25,389 nucleotides of DNA, from NCBI RefSeq assembly GCF_000725625.1, contig NZ_JOHS01000072.1:1-25389 (forward strand), in the 5' to 3' direction. Each line of letters starts with the position of its first letter. Within the stretch, counting starts at the first letter, position 1. Below, piece after piece: positions 15,401 to 24,388 of the stretch. The DNA comes from Streptomyces sp. NRRL F-6676. GTDB taxonomy: Bacteria > Actinomycetota > Actinomycetes > Streptomycetales > Streptomycetaceae. The position numbers were made by a program, and so were the translations under genes. A model generated the notes under the pieces. The model was not told the DNA's origin. It was given only the letters and a program-made list of their open reading frames with translations, and did no database searches.

Positions 15401-18400
15401 GCTCTGACCCTGCCGTCGCCGTCGTACTCGGTGACGGTCTGCCCGTCGATGTCGGCGTTCCGCGGGCCGAAGAGCGTGCTGCTCGGTGGGTCGGCGGCCG
15501 AGTAGGTGTCGTTGGTCTGGACGATGCGGCCGGAGCCGTCGTAATAGGTGTCCGCTATGAGACGAGTCCCCTGCAGACCCTCCGTCTGGACCTGGCGGGG
15601 CCTGAGCAGACCGTCGTAGAGCGTGTACTCGGTGCTGTAGCTCGTTCCGCCCTTCTTCAGCCGTTCCGTCTTCACGTAGTCGGGTCCGGTGGTGCGGATG
15701 CCGTAGGTGTACTTCACGGAGGCCGGGAAGTCGGACGCCTTGGGGCGATCGGGCAGCCACACCGAGGTGAGACGGCCCAGGCCGTCGTAGGCCATGTCGG
15801 TGCGCTTGCCGTTCACGTCGACCTGGGCGGTGACATTGCCCCATGCCGGCGCGTACTCGGTCTTCGTGATCCAGCCGAGCGGGTTCGTCTCCGTCTTGGC
15901 GGTGGCCAGACCGTACGTGTCGGTGTAGTCGACCGACTTGGTGTGGCCGAGCGCGTCCTTCATCGTCTTCGGACGGCCGTACTGGTCGTAGGTGGTCGTG
16001 GACACGGTCTGGTACGTGGCGACCGTGCCGTCATGTGACGACAGGCGCTTGGTCGTGGTCACGTCGCCGGTCGTGGGAGCTGCGCCGGTCGTGGTCGTGC
16101 CGTCGTAGAGCGACACCTCGTCGGAGAGCACGTCCTTCGAACGGTCAGGTGTGGCGGAGCAGTCCACGTCGACCGCTTCGACGCGCGCGACGTACGCGTA
16201 CATGTGCTTGCTCGCGTTGTCGGCGTACTGCGTGCGGGTGCACTTGTTGTCGTCGACATTCGTCTCGCCGTAGTCGGCCACCTGGACCACTCGGCCGAGC
16301 GCGTCGTAGCTCGTGGTGGACGCCGACTGCCGCCAACCGCCGCTGGACAGCGCCTCGTACGTGTCAGTGCGTTCGGGCCGTATGAAACGGGCGGTGCGGG
16401 TGCCCCAGTCCTCGGTCTGAGTCGCGGTGGACTTGCTCCAGAGCGTGTTGATGGACTTCTCGACGACTTTGTCGCCGTCGTACGTCGTGGTCTCCAGTTC
16501 GAAGCCGGACTTCCAGTCGTCGTCCGTGTACGTGGTGCCGGTGGAGTCCTTCACCGTCGACGACGTGGTGCCGCTGTCCAGGCCGCGGAAGAAGACGTGT
16601 TCGGTTCTGGTGTTGGAGGTGTTCTCCGTGCCGTCGGAGGTCTCGACGCGGACCTTGCCGTAACCGCGCCAGTCGTTCCATGTCAGGTACTCGGACTTGG
16701 TGATGCCATCCGGCTTCGCCTTACGCCAGCCGGCGTCACCGAGGTACGTGTACGAGGTGACCTGGTCGGGGCTGTCGGCCACCAGATCCTGTTCGACGAC
16801 GGAGGAGACGACGTACTTGTGGAACCAGTCGGTGATGGGGTCCCTCTCACCCGGCGGGTTCCACTTGACCGGGTAGCAGCGCACTGTGGACTTGCCAACA
16901 GTGGGAAGGTCGGACGACGTGCACTGCGTATCCGCGTAGTTGACGGACAGAACACTGCCGGACTCGCTCTCCACCGCCGACATGCGGAAGCGGATGAACG
17001 GCTGGATGTTGTCGTCGGCGGCGTCGACCCGGTTGGCGAGCTGCTTTCCGTACAACTTCACGGAGGGGACCGACGCGTCGGTTCCGACCTTGCCGGTGTG
17101 GTCGATGGACTTCAACCACAGCGACTTCGAGCCGTCACCGTTGTCGGTGAAGACGTGGTCCAGTGTCCAGACGTCGACGTCGTCGTAGGTGGAGTCGCCT
17201 GTGCGGATCCTGGTGGTGATCTTGTCGAGCTGCTTGCGGGTCCAGAACGTGGGGGAGTTCTGCCCGGCACACTTCGTGTCCGCCTTGCAGTTGCTGTCCC
17301 AGGGGACATCGGGCCAGTCCGCGGCCTTCGCGTCCGTCAGCGCGTCGGGGGAACAGTCCGTGAGATCGCCGATGCAGCGCTCGGAGGTGGTGAAGACGAC
17401 GCGGGCGGCCGGTTCGGTGTCGTAGACCTTCTGATCCCGTTGACCGTAGTCGATGCGCTTGAGGTAGCCGCCTCGCACGTAGGACTTGCCGTTCTCACCG
17501 GTTTTGAGGCCCTGCGTGTAGTAGTTGGTCTCCTTGGCGTAGTAGTAGGACGTGGCGTTGCCGTGGGTGTCGACGACGTAGTCGAGGTTCCAGCGCCATG
17601 CCTGGGTGCAGTAGGCCTTGGCGAAGGTGGCGTCGTAGCACGGCTCGCCGCTGTCGTCCCCGTAGACGGGAACGGTCCAGGCGGAGTCGGTCTCCTCGTC
17701 CCCGGAGGCGTATCCGGGCAGGTGGCTGAGGCCGAAGTAGTACTGGATCCCGGTGTCGTCGGTGACCCTCCAGTACTCACCGTTGTTGTCTCCGTTGGTG
17801 GCGCCCGTCAGCTTTTCGATCTTGGAGAAGTCGTCGGAGCTGACATGCCACTCACCGGTGGTGTCGTCCTTGATCAGTTCACCGGTGGCGCCGCCCGCGA
17901 GCGAGATGGTCGCGTTGTCGTTCGCCCAGCACTCGTCGCCGTAGGTGTCGTCGTGGCCGTCATCGGCGCACGGCTTGTAACGGCGCTCGATGAATCCGGG
18001 CTCGTACGAGAAGCCCTGACCGATCCACGACCCCTGGTTGTTGGTCGTCGCGGTCTGTCCGTCGATGGACTGGGAGCTGTACCCGAGGGAGACGCTGGGG
18101 GCCGAGCCTCCCGGCACCGGCGGCGCGCTGATCGGGTACGACCAGTTGAAGGCCCCCGAGGAGTTGGAAACGCTCCACTGTGAGGACGCCTTCAGTGGTG
18201 TCGCCGCGTAGTCGCCCTGGTCCCCGGAGGACCCGGCGGTCGCCGCGAGGACCGTTACCGAGCTCGCGTCGTCGGCTGCCGCTTCGGCGTTGCCCAGCTG
18301 GGTGTGGGCGCCCGCGGTGTCGGCCGCTGCGGCGACCTGGGCCGTCAGCGTCCGCTTGGCGGTGTCGTTGCTGCTGACCAGCGGTTTCGGCGTGGCGCAC

Positions 18401-18990
18401 GTCTTCTTCTGCGGAGTGGTCAGTACGCAGGACGGGTATTGGACCAACCGCAGTCGTGAGCCGAAATCACCACCGTAGGCGCCGGCGAAGTCCGCGTAGT
18501 CGAGGCTCAGCTGGACGGGCGCCGCCTTCTCGCCACCGTCCGCACGGGACAAGGTCACCAGTGGCCCGTCGATGCCGACCGCCTTGGACTTCTTCCGGTC
18601 CAGCAGCGCCACACGCACCGAGCCGGGGCCGGCTTCGCCGGTGGCCGCCACCTTGATGGGGAGTTTCTCGGCTTCAGCGGGCCTTCCGGTCCTCGCAGCC
18701 GGAGCCAGCGTGACCTTTTCGGACGCGGCCTTGGGCCACTTCACTTCAGCGGCTGCCTTGACGGCCGACTTGGCCGCCTGGTCCCTCCCGGCATACCTCT
18801 TGGCCTTGACGTTCCTGCCTCTGACCGGATCATCGAGGTTCTTCTGGGTCGCGGGCCTGGTCAGGCCGTCATCCTTGGCCGCTGCCTCAGGGGCGTATTG
18901 CGGCAACAGGCCGACGGCCAGGGCGATACCGATGCCGAGCACTGTGCTCCGCACCGGTATGCGCCACCGTGACCGGTAGGGCGCTCTCAT
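12103..18990 (-). CDS. RHS-repeat polymorphic toxin with Hint pretoxin domain
   Basis: This 2295-residue secreted protein has an Arg-rich signal peptide (about 1-40, ending EAAAKDDG) and an N-terminal SpvB/TcdB-like region (about 270-470, e.g. SGAFNWSYPISAPPVPGGSAP). Dozens of YD repeats follow (YDGLGRLTS, YDDLGRVKS and similar) up to the RHS core GLVNLGAREYDSDRGRFISADP and the DPSG box near residue 1860. Then come a helical linker, an intein-like Hint domain (about 2024-2173: CNSFVGGTLVLMADGS, TDGHPFW, VHNC) and the toxin tip. The YD shell should encapsulate the tip, and Hint autocleavage would free it. ATG 18990 is preferred over GTG 18993 by spacing from GGAG. The last 140 or so codons are supplied by the inserted element, so the gene is a chimera. 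Confidence 0.95.
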   Translation of the reverse strand: MRAPYRSRWRIPVRSTVLGIGIALAVGLLPQYAPEAAAKDDGLTRPATQKNLDDPVRGRNVKAKRYAGRDQAAKSAVKAAAEVKWPKAASEKVTLAPAARTGRPAEAEKLPIKVAATGEAGPGSVRVALLDRKKSKAVGIDGPLVTLSRADGGEKAAPVQLSLDYADFAGAYGGDFGSRLRLVQYPSCVLTTPQKKTCATPKPLVSSNDTAKRTLTAQVAAAADTAGAHTQLGNAEAAADDASSVTVLAATAGSSGDQGDYAATPLKASSQWSVSNSSGAFNWSYPISAPPVPGGSAPSVSLGYSSQSIDGQTATTNNQGSWIGQGFSYEPGFIERRYKPCADDGHDDTYGDECWANDNATISLAGGATGELIKDDTTGEWHVSSDDFSKIEKLTGATNGDNNGEYWRVTDDTGIQYYFGLSHLPGYASGDEETDSAWTVPVYGDDSGEPCYDATFAKAYCTQAWRWNLDYVVDTHGNATSYYYAKETNYYTQGLKTGENGKSYVRGGYLKRIDYGQRDQKVYDTEPAARVVFTTSERCIGDLTDCSPDALTDAKAADWPDVPWDSNCKADTKCAGQNSPTFWTRKQLDKITTRIRTGDSTYDDVDVWTLDHVFTDNGDGSKSLWLKSIDHTGKVGTDASVPSVKLYGKQLANRVDAADDNIQPFIRFRMSAVESESGSVLSVNYADTQCTSSDLPTVGKSTVRCYPVKWNPPGERDPITDWFHKYVVSSVVEQDLVADSPDQVTSYTYLGDAGWRKAKPDGITKSEYLTWNDWRGYGKVRVETSDGTENTSNTRTEHVFFRGLDSGTTSSTVKDSTGTTYTDDDWKSGFELETTTYDGDKVVEKSINTLWSKSTATQTEDWGTRTARFIRPERTDTYEALSSGGWRQSASTTSYDALGRVVQVADYGETNVDDNKCTRTQYADNASKHMYAYVARVEAVDVDCSATPDRSKDVLSDEVSLYDGTTTTGAAPTTGDVTTTKRLSSHDGTVATYQTVSTTTYDQYGRPKTMKDALGHTKSVDYTDTYGLATAKTETNPLGWITKTEYAPAWGNVTAQVDVNGKRTDMAYDGLGRLTSVWLPDRPKASDFPASVKYTYGIRTTGPDYVKTERLKKGGTSYSTEYTLYDGLLRPRQVQTEGLQGTRLIADTYYDGSGRIVQTNDTYSAADPPSSTLFGPRNADIDGQTVTEYDGDGRVRAEVFKVAGIEKYRTTYAYDGDRVHMDPPTGQTPTTTITDVRGNTVELREYKDSAPQPTGTRADYISTKYTRTVDGKLTKVTDDAGNIWTYAYDQRGRKKSATDPDTGTSAFGYDDLDQQTSVTDSRGNTTSTVYDDLGRVKSTWQGAADTGTKLSVSTYDSVAKGELYGTYTYKDGAVYSSVTHPVLDSANDYQPTTTKYTLSKSAEPELGGTYEFNAQYNDDGTVQGQNYPAAGGLSAEAISYQYDDLQRPIALNSSLGGGSYVTDVTYSPTSQLEQLELNTGGKSDKKTWLTYSYEQGTKRLANARVDVGSATSVAYDADYTYDAGGNVTSIVDNPTGGARDVQCFRYDGLQRMTEDWTSSKTPDGAVGTGSTDAACTSAPSSSTVGGVSPYWRSYGYDNLGNRTSETDHGIAGAATEAKSYTYSEKGEGPHQLTTVVTDRSATDTTPAIKSQNSYRYDDAGNTDTRVLGGDTQTLTWDKQNELTKVTNADGSTSSYTYDASGARLLRKTKAETTFYLPGMELHLDNSTKAVTAKRYYSLGDQTVAVRDSSGVTFLAGDHHGTAELAVNATTGETQRRRLDPFGAARDADSADPNKWVDDKGFVGGTNDTTSGLVNLGAREYDSDRGRFISADPVVNFDNPQQINGYAYSYNNPVTYSDPSGTCAEVDCPTRPCPLCENTTPGHEPGPIRLSANARAAGFTLEKALGQDTAAAVRARAAQAKADAAKARAIGIAKELGKIIADELGITDALDCFTTGALGACGSTVLNVVSSVVSGGPLGKLIAKYWYRVNKAYALGKRIVNLAKTLWGAFKDWKKTNKAAKALCNSFVGGTLVLMADGSTKRIEDIDIGDEVLATDPETGKTKKETVTAEIKGVGLKHLVKVTVDIDGKRGRKTASVTATDGHPFWVPELGEWIKATGLKAGEWLRTSAGTHVQITAVKRWTVQRATVHNLTVAGEHTYYVLAGQTPVLVHNCGGGDDYLYRGVPNGHPKYDDALEGRAVPHGGHSDPGRHAGGNTDSEFTSWTHDYEDVALDAADELGPGGIVMRIPHSSVPAGRDVQIHGTAHEVYEESEHALRGVIDGAEISINRGPWHIPGG
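12503..12527 (-). repeat. Right att core repeat within rhs
   Basis: This 25-bp sequence is identical to 1701-1725, with AGCACA (12509-12514), spacer (12515-12521) and TGTGCT (12522-12527). It encodes HTYYVLAG at about residues 2157-2164 of the RHS protein. To its right lies the rhs body, to its left the element-encoded tip. All codons in the core are identical between the copies, while the following conserved TPVLVHNC codons differ at several third positions. Confidence 0.8.
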
Positions 18991-19052
18991 CACAGCTCCA
19001 CGGGGAAGAAAGGATCATCAGCATGAAAAGGTGCGTGGGACATTGCGAGGCG

Positions 19053-19103
19053 GAGCGGGTGTCCGGCGACCGACTTTGTGGTTCGGTGGCAGGACACCCG
19101 CTC
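19053..19103. terminator. Hairpin between the LamG gene and rhs
   Basis: GAGCGGGTGTCC (19053-19064) and GGACACCCGCTC (19092-19103) form a perfect 12-bp stem just after the LamG gene stop (19117-19119 on the - strand) and about 60 bp before the rhs start. It may terminate or attenuate the upstream transcript, so rhs could be expressed at a lower level or from its own promoter. No U tail is seen. Confidence 0.65.
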
Positions 19104-19116
19104 TGTGCCGGTGCTG

Positions 19117-22100
19117 TCAGGTGACGGTTTCCTCGATGTTCTCGCCTGACGGGAGCACGGCCACGGTCGGCACCATGCTCGCGTCCAGCGCGCCGCGGTA
19201 CACACGCAGTTCGTCAACGGCACCGTTGAAGTAGGCGGACCCGGTGGCGCCGGTGAGTGTGCGGCCTACCTGGAGCGACGCCGTGGTGAAATCCCACTCG
19301 TTGTCCCAGGGCAACTGTGCGGCGAGCGTTCCGTTCACGTACAGGAGCACCTCGCCGAAGACCGCCGAGTAGACGATCGCCAGATGGTCGCCGTCGCCTT
19401 CGTTGCTGGGCAGCACACCTGCGGCATTGACGACCGAGGACGTAGCGGTAGTGTCGTCCTTGTCGGTGGCCGTCAGTTGCCAGCGGTCCGCGGAAGCCGC
19501 GTACCTCACCATGACCGCGCTGCCGTTCGTACCGGCCAGTGAGAGCACCGTCTGGTCCTTGGTCGATCCGGCGGTGGCGAGCCGGGCCCGCGCCGTGAGG
19601 GTGAAGCTGTCCTCCTTGGCCAGCAGCCCTGCCGCTCTGGCGGCGTAGGCGTCGGTGCCATTGAGAACCAGGTGGCCATCACCCCACAGAGCGTCGGCCG
19701 GCATTCCGCACTCCGGATCGACTTCCGGATCGCAGGAGTCGTCCGGCAGGTAGACGGAGGCACCTCCGCCCAGACTGAGGCCCACTCCACCGGCGGCCTC
19801 GGGGGCAACACCGTCCGTTGCCGAATCGACCTGCCAATAGGCGAGCTGACTCGCGGAGATGCCGCCGAGGTGCTCACCCTCAGCCTCCGGTACGACCCGG
19901 TCGTAGACCTTGACATCCGCGATGCTGCCCTTGAAATTGCCGGTGTAGCCGTCCAGGGACAGCTTCCGGCCGATCTGCAGGGGGCCCGTCGCGTTCCAGG
20001 TCGTACGGCGCTTCTGAACGTCCTCCTCCAGCAGGTCGCCGTTGACGAACAGGCTGAGCGTGCCCAGTTCGGCGTCGTAGACACCGATCAGGTGGGTCCA
20101 GCTGCCCGGCAGGGCCTTCGCGCCGGACACCTTCCACGTGCCCATGCCCTCCATGTCGTTCGCGGGCGTACGGAACGTCCAGGACTGGGTGTCCACGTCG
20201 TAGCCGAGGTCGAAGCCGGGAGCCCCGGTGCCGTCCTGGCTGACGATTGTCACGTCGTCGGTGGGCCTCTCGGAGATGTTCACCCAGGCACTGACGGAGA
20301 AGGTCTTACTGGTGTCGACCGCGGACCGGCCCGCGTCCAGGTAGGCACCGTCCGATCCGTCGAGTGTCGCGGCGGTGTCCGTAGGGCCGAGCGGGCCCTC
20401 GTTCCCGAAGGTCACACCGGAGCCGGGTGTCGCGTTCGGCGAGCCGGAGGTACCGATCGCGGTGGTGGAACCCTTGGCCTCGCCCAATGTCCAGCCGGCC
20501 GCGGGGGCACGGCCGTCACTGACCAGGAAGGTGTACGCGGTGGTTGTCTTCTGCGCGTTGCCGGCCCCGTCGACCGCCTTCGCCTCCACATACATGGGGC
20601 CTTCGTCCGGCGGCATCCATCGCACGGTGGCCGGTCCCCCGGTGGATTCCGCGTTCACGCTCTTCCAGGTGCTGTCCCCCTTGAAGCGGTACTTGTACGA
20701 GGCCACGTCCGTGGAGGCGGAGTCGAAGGTGAAACTGCCGTAGTCGCCCGCGCCCGCATGCCAGACGTCGTCGTCCGGGTATTCGGTGGAGGTGACCGTC
20801 GGGGCCTTGGGTGCGGTGGCATCGTAGATGAACTGGCAGCGGGTCGCGTCACCCGCGAGTGACCACGGCCCCCACGACTGGCCGTCGGAGCCTCGTACCG
20901 CCCAGCCGATGGTGACGTTCTGCGGGATCGTGTAGGCCGCGTCGTCCGGATCGTAGGTCGAGTCCGTTCCCACGGTGTAGGAGAAGAGTGCCCGTCCGGT
21001 CTGGCCACTGGCTGTGGCGTCCGTCGTGCTGATCTTCTTCGACAAGGTGTACTTGTCGTGGGTGGTACCGCCCGAAGTCCACCACACGTGGAACTGCGCC
21101 TGCAGCGTCTCGGTGTTGCTGCCTGTGTCACCGTGGTCGAGGTCCTTGATGACCGCCTTCAGCTTTGGCGCCTTGTCGACGTAGTGCTCGTCGGCTTTGC
21201 CGTACTCGCACACGCCGCCCGGTGTCATCGTGAGGTCGGTCATGGCCGGCTGCAACGGAGGCCGGTTGTAGGTCACTTCCAGATGGGCGTTGCCACAGAA
21301 GCGCTTCCAGTACGAGTAGTCATCCTCGTCTGCGGCCTTCAGCCGGAACGTGGTCGTGTCCCAGCCGCTGTCGGCCGCCTTCTGTACGGTGCTCCGCACG
21401 TTGAAGCGCACGTTCTGATTCGTGGAGGTGCAGGAGCCGGCCGGATTGGTCGGCGACTGCGAAGTGATCGCGTCCTTGAGGGAGGGCTGGTTGTCCCAGT
21501 CGGTTCCGGAGTTGATCGCGCTGGCGCCGGAGGAGTTGACCCGCCCCAGCTGCACCTCCTTCGCCGACTTGCTGTAGGTGTGCACCATCGTCACCGCGAA
21601 CTCGGCCTTGACGATGTCCTTGTCCTCGAACGACCCCGTCGGCAGCGCGAAGAACTGACGTTTGACGTCGTTGCTGCTGGCGCAGCGGTAGGAGACGTCG
21701 GCGGGACACCGGCCCACGCCCTCGTCGTCCTTGAACTTCCAGAACGACGATCCCGAGTAGTACGAGGAGACCATCGTCCAACTGGTGCGGTTGGCCGTCT
21801 TGTACACCGGGTCGATGTAGACGGGGTAGACAGTGTCCTTCCCCTGGAGGAGACCGGCGTCAGGGGTGAGAGTCGCCCGGTCCGCGGAAGCGTCCACTCC
21901 CACTTCGGCGACCCGGGCGCCGTCCGGTGGGGTCACCGTACCGGCTTCGTCCGTACGGCCCGTGCCGCCCGTGGCCGAGGCGGTCGGCGACGGGCTGGGC
22001 GAGGTGTTGCCGTTCCCTGCCGTGCCCTGACTGGAGTCCCACATCATCGGCTGCGGTGCCTCGAACACGGTTCCACCGCTCGTCCTGTCCTCTGCCCGGA

Positions 22101-22782
22101 GACCGCTGGCCTCCGTTCTCGACAGTGTGACGGAGTCAGTCGTCACCGGGAGCTGGAGCTTGGCGAGTTCCGGATTGGCCGCGGCCTTGGCGTCCTTGAC
22201 CACCAGGACGTGGGAAAAGCCCTCCGCGCCGGCAGTGACCTGCATGTCGACACCGTCGAAGACGTTGGCATACGTGGCCGTGGAGCCGGTGACACTGGGC
22301 TTGGGCAACTCGGTCTGCCACCCCAGGGACAGTGACCGTCCGTCCTTCTCCAGCCGGGCGAACGTCGCGTCGCCACCGCCTGAGAACGCCATCGGCGTCA
22401 GAGCGGCCTTCGGGGCGTACGTGCCGTCGGCCTGCTTGACGAGCGTGGTGTCGATGGCCTGCCATGTGCCATTCCTGCGAGCACGTATGGGCTGGACGTA
22501 CTCGGTGGTGGTGAAGGTGCCGTCCGGATTGGCCACGGTGGTGCTGCGCTCATCACGCAGTGCGAGTACTTCCACACTTCTGCCGGAGGCAATCGCTCTG
22601 GCCTGGGCATCACCGCTACCCACCGCACCCGGCGGCGTGTCTCCGTCCGCGGCCGCGGCTGTCGGAGCCTCCGCGCCGGAGCTGGGCAGCAGGCCCAGAC
22701 CGGAAGCCAACAGTGCGGTCAGTGTCAAGGCGATCACAGTGGCCCGCCGCCCCCGGCTGCCTCTGACGGGACGGTGGTTCAT
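19117..22782 (-). CDS. Secreted LamG/concanavalin-domain protein
   Basis: The 1221-residue protein has a clear signal peptide (RRATVIALTLTALLASGLGLLPSSGAEA region). A beta-rich N-terminal half contains an NRTSWTMVSSYYSGSSFWKFKDD segment, typical of the DNRLRE/jelly-roll part of such proteins, and Ig-like stretches follow. Two C-terminal LamG domains come last, with SVSAWVNISERP, WTHLIGVYDAELGTLSLFVNG and a second VLLYVNGTLAAQL copy. Proteins of this type sit directly upstream of Streptomyces RHS toxins and probably help anchor or present them at the cell surface or bind glycans; that role is inference. ATG 22782 is preceded by GAGAGAAG; ATG 22806, 8 bp after the FG-GAP stop, is an alternative. 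Confidence 0.9.
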   Translation of the reverse strand: MNHRPVRGSRGRRATVIALTLTALLASGLGLLPSSGAEAPTAAAADGDTPPGAVGSGDAQARAIASGRSVEVLALRDERSTTVANPDGTFTTTEYVQPIRARRNGTWQAIDTTLVKQADGTYAPKAALTPMAFSGGGDATFARLEKDGRSLSLGWQTELPKPSVTGSTATYANVFDGVDMQVTAGAEGFSHVLVVKDAKAAANPELAKLQLPVTTDSVTLSRTEASGLRAEDRTSGGTVFEAPQPMMWDSSQGTAGNGNTSPSPSPTASATGGTGRTDEAGTVTPPDGARVAEVGVDASADRATLTPDAGLLQGKDTVYPVYIDPVYKTANRTSWTMVSSYYSGSSFWKFKDDEGVGRCPADVSYRCASSNDVKRQFFALPTGSFEDKDIVKAEFAVTMVHTYSKSAKEVQLGRVNSSGASAINSGTDWDNQPSLKDAITSQSPTNPAGSCTSTNQNVRFNVRSTVQKAADSGWDTTTFRLKAADEDDYSYWKRFCGNAHLEVTYNRPPLQPAMTDLTMTPGGVCEYGKADEHYVDKAPKLKAVIKDLDHGDTGSNTETLQAQFHVWWTSGGTTHDKYTLSKKISTTDATASGQTGRALFSYTVGTDSTYDPDDAAYTIPQNVTIGWAVRGSDGQSWGPWSLAGDATRCQFIYDATAPKAPTVTSTEYPDDDVWHAGAGDYGSFTFDSASTDVASYKYRFKGDSTWKSVNAESTGGPATVRWMPPDEGPMYVEAKAVDGAGNAQKTTTAYTFLVSDGRAPAAGWTLGEAKGSTTAIGTSGSPNATPGSGVTFGNEGPLGPTDTAATLDGSDGAYLDAGRSAVDTSKTFSVSAWVNISERPTDDVTIVSQDGTGAPGFDLGYDVDTQSWTFRTPANDMEGMGTWKVSGAKALPGSWTHLIGVYDAELGTLSLFVNGDLLEEDVQKRRTTWNATGPLQIGRKLSLDGYTGNFKGSIADVKVYDRVVPEAEGEHLGGISASQLAYWQVDSATDGVAPEAAGGVGLSLGGGASVYLPDDSCDPEVDPECGMPADALWGDGHLVLNGTDAYAARAAGLLAKEDSFTLTARARLATAGSTKDQTVLSLAGTNGSAVMVRYAASADRWQLTATDKDDTTATSSVVNAAGVLPSNEGDGDHLAIVYSAVFGEVLLYVNGTLAAQLPWDNEWDFTTASLQVGRTLTGATGSAYFNGAVDELRVYRGALDASMVPTVAVLPSGENIEETVT

Positions 22783-22813
22783 AGGGGCCTGCTTCTCTCT
22801 GACCATCACGCCG

Positions 22814-24388
22814 TCACCCGACCACGCCGAAGGAGGTCCCGGCATCGGGAACGCCTCCGGCGCCCGGCTTGATGGTCGTCGTCCCGGAGCTCGTCGTGCC
22901 GTTGATGTCCGTCCACGGGATCACGTACAGGACCCCTGCCGCGGTGTCGGACTCCTTGCTGTAGGGCACGCCGACGTACAGGTTCACGCTGCCGGAGACG
23001 AGGCTGATACCGAGGTAGTCACGGGCAGTCGCCGTGCCCGGCAGGACACCGCCTCCCGTCGTGCGACTGATGATCGCGTCGTTGGCCCCGATGGTGCTGT
23101 CCAGGGGCCGGAACAGCTGCACCACCCCGGCGTCCTTGACACCGCCGACTTCACGCCCGGGGATGCCCACCGCCAGTCGGATGGTGGCGTCACTGCTGAC
23201 CACCGAGGTGTCCATGTTGCTGATCGCCACACGCTGCCCGAAGAAGTCGCCTTCGGTCGCCACGCCCTCGACGTCGGTCTTGTCCGCGTCGATGGGCGCT
23301 GTCTCCGTATAGGCACCCGACGGCTGGACACGGATCACCGTGGCCGTCCCCGCTCCCGCGGCCTCGCCGATGCCCTCACCCGGAGCACCGACGGCCAGGA
23401 GGGCGTCGGAATTGTAGGTCTGGTCGCTGGGCCGGTAGTTCGTCATGTCGATCGACGAGCCGAACTGGTCGTTGGCCTCGGCGACTCCCGCCAGACCGTC
23501 GTTCTTGGCACCCTGGTCGAGGCCGACGAGGCCGGTCGGCACGCCATCGGTGATGGTGTGGTCGAACACGGTCACCGCACCGGCGAACACCGCGTCGTCG
23601 CCGATCGTTTCGCCCGGCGCACCCACCGCGAAATAGCGATTCGTGCCCGCCAGTGAGTAGCCGAAGCGATCGTGTGCCTCGACGACACCCGGCACCCCGG
23701 GATCGTCCTGGTTGACGGTGTACTTCGTCGTGCCTCGCATGTAGTGGACACAGCCGGCGTCCGCGTAGTCCTTGCCCTGGCTGGTGACGTTCTCGCCGGG
23801 CACGCCGATGACCAGATAGGGGGAGTCGGTGGACGTCACACCCGCTTTGAGGGCGAAACCGAAGCGGTCGTACTCCTCGGTCGCCGTGCTCGCATCGAAC
23901 TCGTGCTGGGTGTAGGTCTCGATGGCCGAACCGGCACCGATTCCCGCGGGCGTTCCGTGGATGACCCAGATGGCACCGGCATCGACGAGATCGGTCCCGC
24001 CCTCCCGGATGTCTTCGTACGGTGCCCCGATCACCAGGTCCGTGCATCCGTCGCCATCCGCGTCATAGGCCGTACGCGAGTAGCCGAACTGGTCACCGCG
24101 CTCGGGAGACGCCTTCATGCCGGTGGTCGCCTGCGAGATCTCGGAGACACCCTTACCGCCACCGAACACCACCCGCACCAGTCCGGCCCGTACCGCGCCG
24201 TTCACCGTGGCGTTCGGGTCCGCGACGACCGTGTCGCCCAGTCCGTCGCCGTTGAAGTCGCTGGAGGCGCCACCCGTGCACGTCGCCGCGGCAGCCGCCG
24301 GCTGCGGCAGCGAAACCAGCCCCCCGGCCATCGCCAGAGCCGTGGCCGCCAACGCGGCCAACCCGGCTGTGCTCATGCGTCTACGCAT
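22814..24388 (-). CDS. Secreted FG-GAP (integrin-alpha-like) beta-propeller protein
   Basis: The 524-residue protein has a signal peptide (MRRRMSTAGLAALAATALAMAGG to about residue 35). A series of FG-GAP blades follows: DFNGDGLGDTVVADP, DADGDGCTDLVIGAP, PYLVIGVPGENV, YFAVGAPGETI, LLAVGAPGEGIG, IRLAVGIPGREVG and LYVGVPYSKE. The D-x-N-G-D-G loops are calcium-binding sites of this fold. It should be an extracellular seven-bladed propeller, likely involved in adhesion or in a surface complex with the LamG and RHS proteins that follow on the same strand. It is the first gene of the three-gene run, and the region before it (24389 onwards) should contain the promoter. Confidence 0.92.
   Translation of the reverse strand: MRRRMSTAGLAALAATALAMAGGLVSLPQPAAAAATCTGGASSDFNGDGLGDTVVADPNATVNGAVRAGLVRVVFGGGKGVSEISQATTGMKASPERGDQFGYSRTAYDADGDGCTDLVIGAPYEDIREGGTDLVDAGAIWVIHGTPAGIGAGSAIETYTQHEFDASTATEEYDRFGFALKAGVTSTDSPYLVIGVPGENVTSQGKDYADAGCVHYMRGTTKYTVNQDDPGVPGVVEAHDRFGYSLAGTNRYFAVGAPGETIGDDAVFAGAVTVFDHTITDGVPTGLVGLDQGAKNDGLAGVAEANDQFGSSIDMTNYRPSDQTYNSDALLAVGAPGEGIGEAAGAGTATVIRVQPSGAYTETAPIDADKTDVEGVATEGDFFGQRVAISNMDTSVVSSDATIRLAVGIPGREVGGVKDAGVVQLFRPLDSTIGANDAIISRTTGGGVLPGTATARDYLGISLVSGSVNLYVGVPYSKESDTAAGVLYVIPWTDINGTTSSGTTTIKPGAGGVPDAGTSFGVVG

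Noticed and set aside
14569..18183. Long + strand open frames (489 and 659 codons) opposite rhs
   Set aside because: They mirror the YD-repeat codons of rhs, have no domains and no ribosome sites.
13400..18900. CRISPR-like or tandem DNA repeats in rhs
   Set aside because: The recurring signal is the degenerate YD protein repeat; DNA units vary in length and sequence and there are no spacers.
19672..22335. + strand open frames opposite the LamG gene (396 and 425 codons)
   Set aside because: Shadow frames of a well-supported secreted protein.
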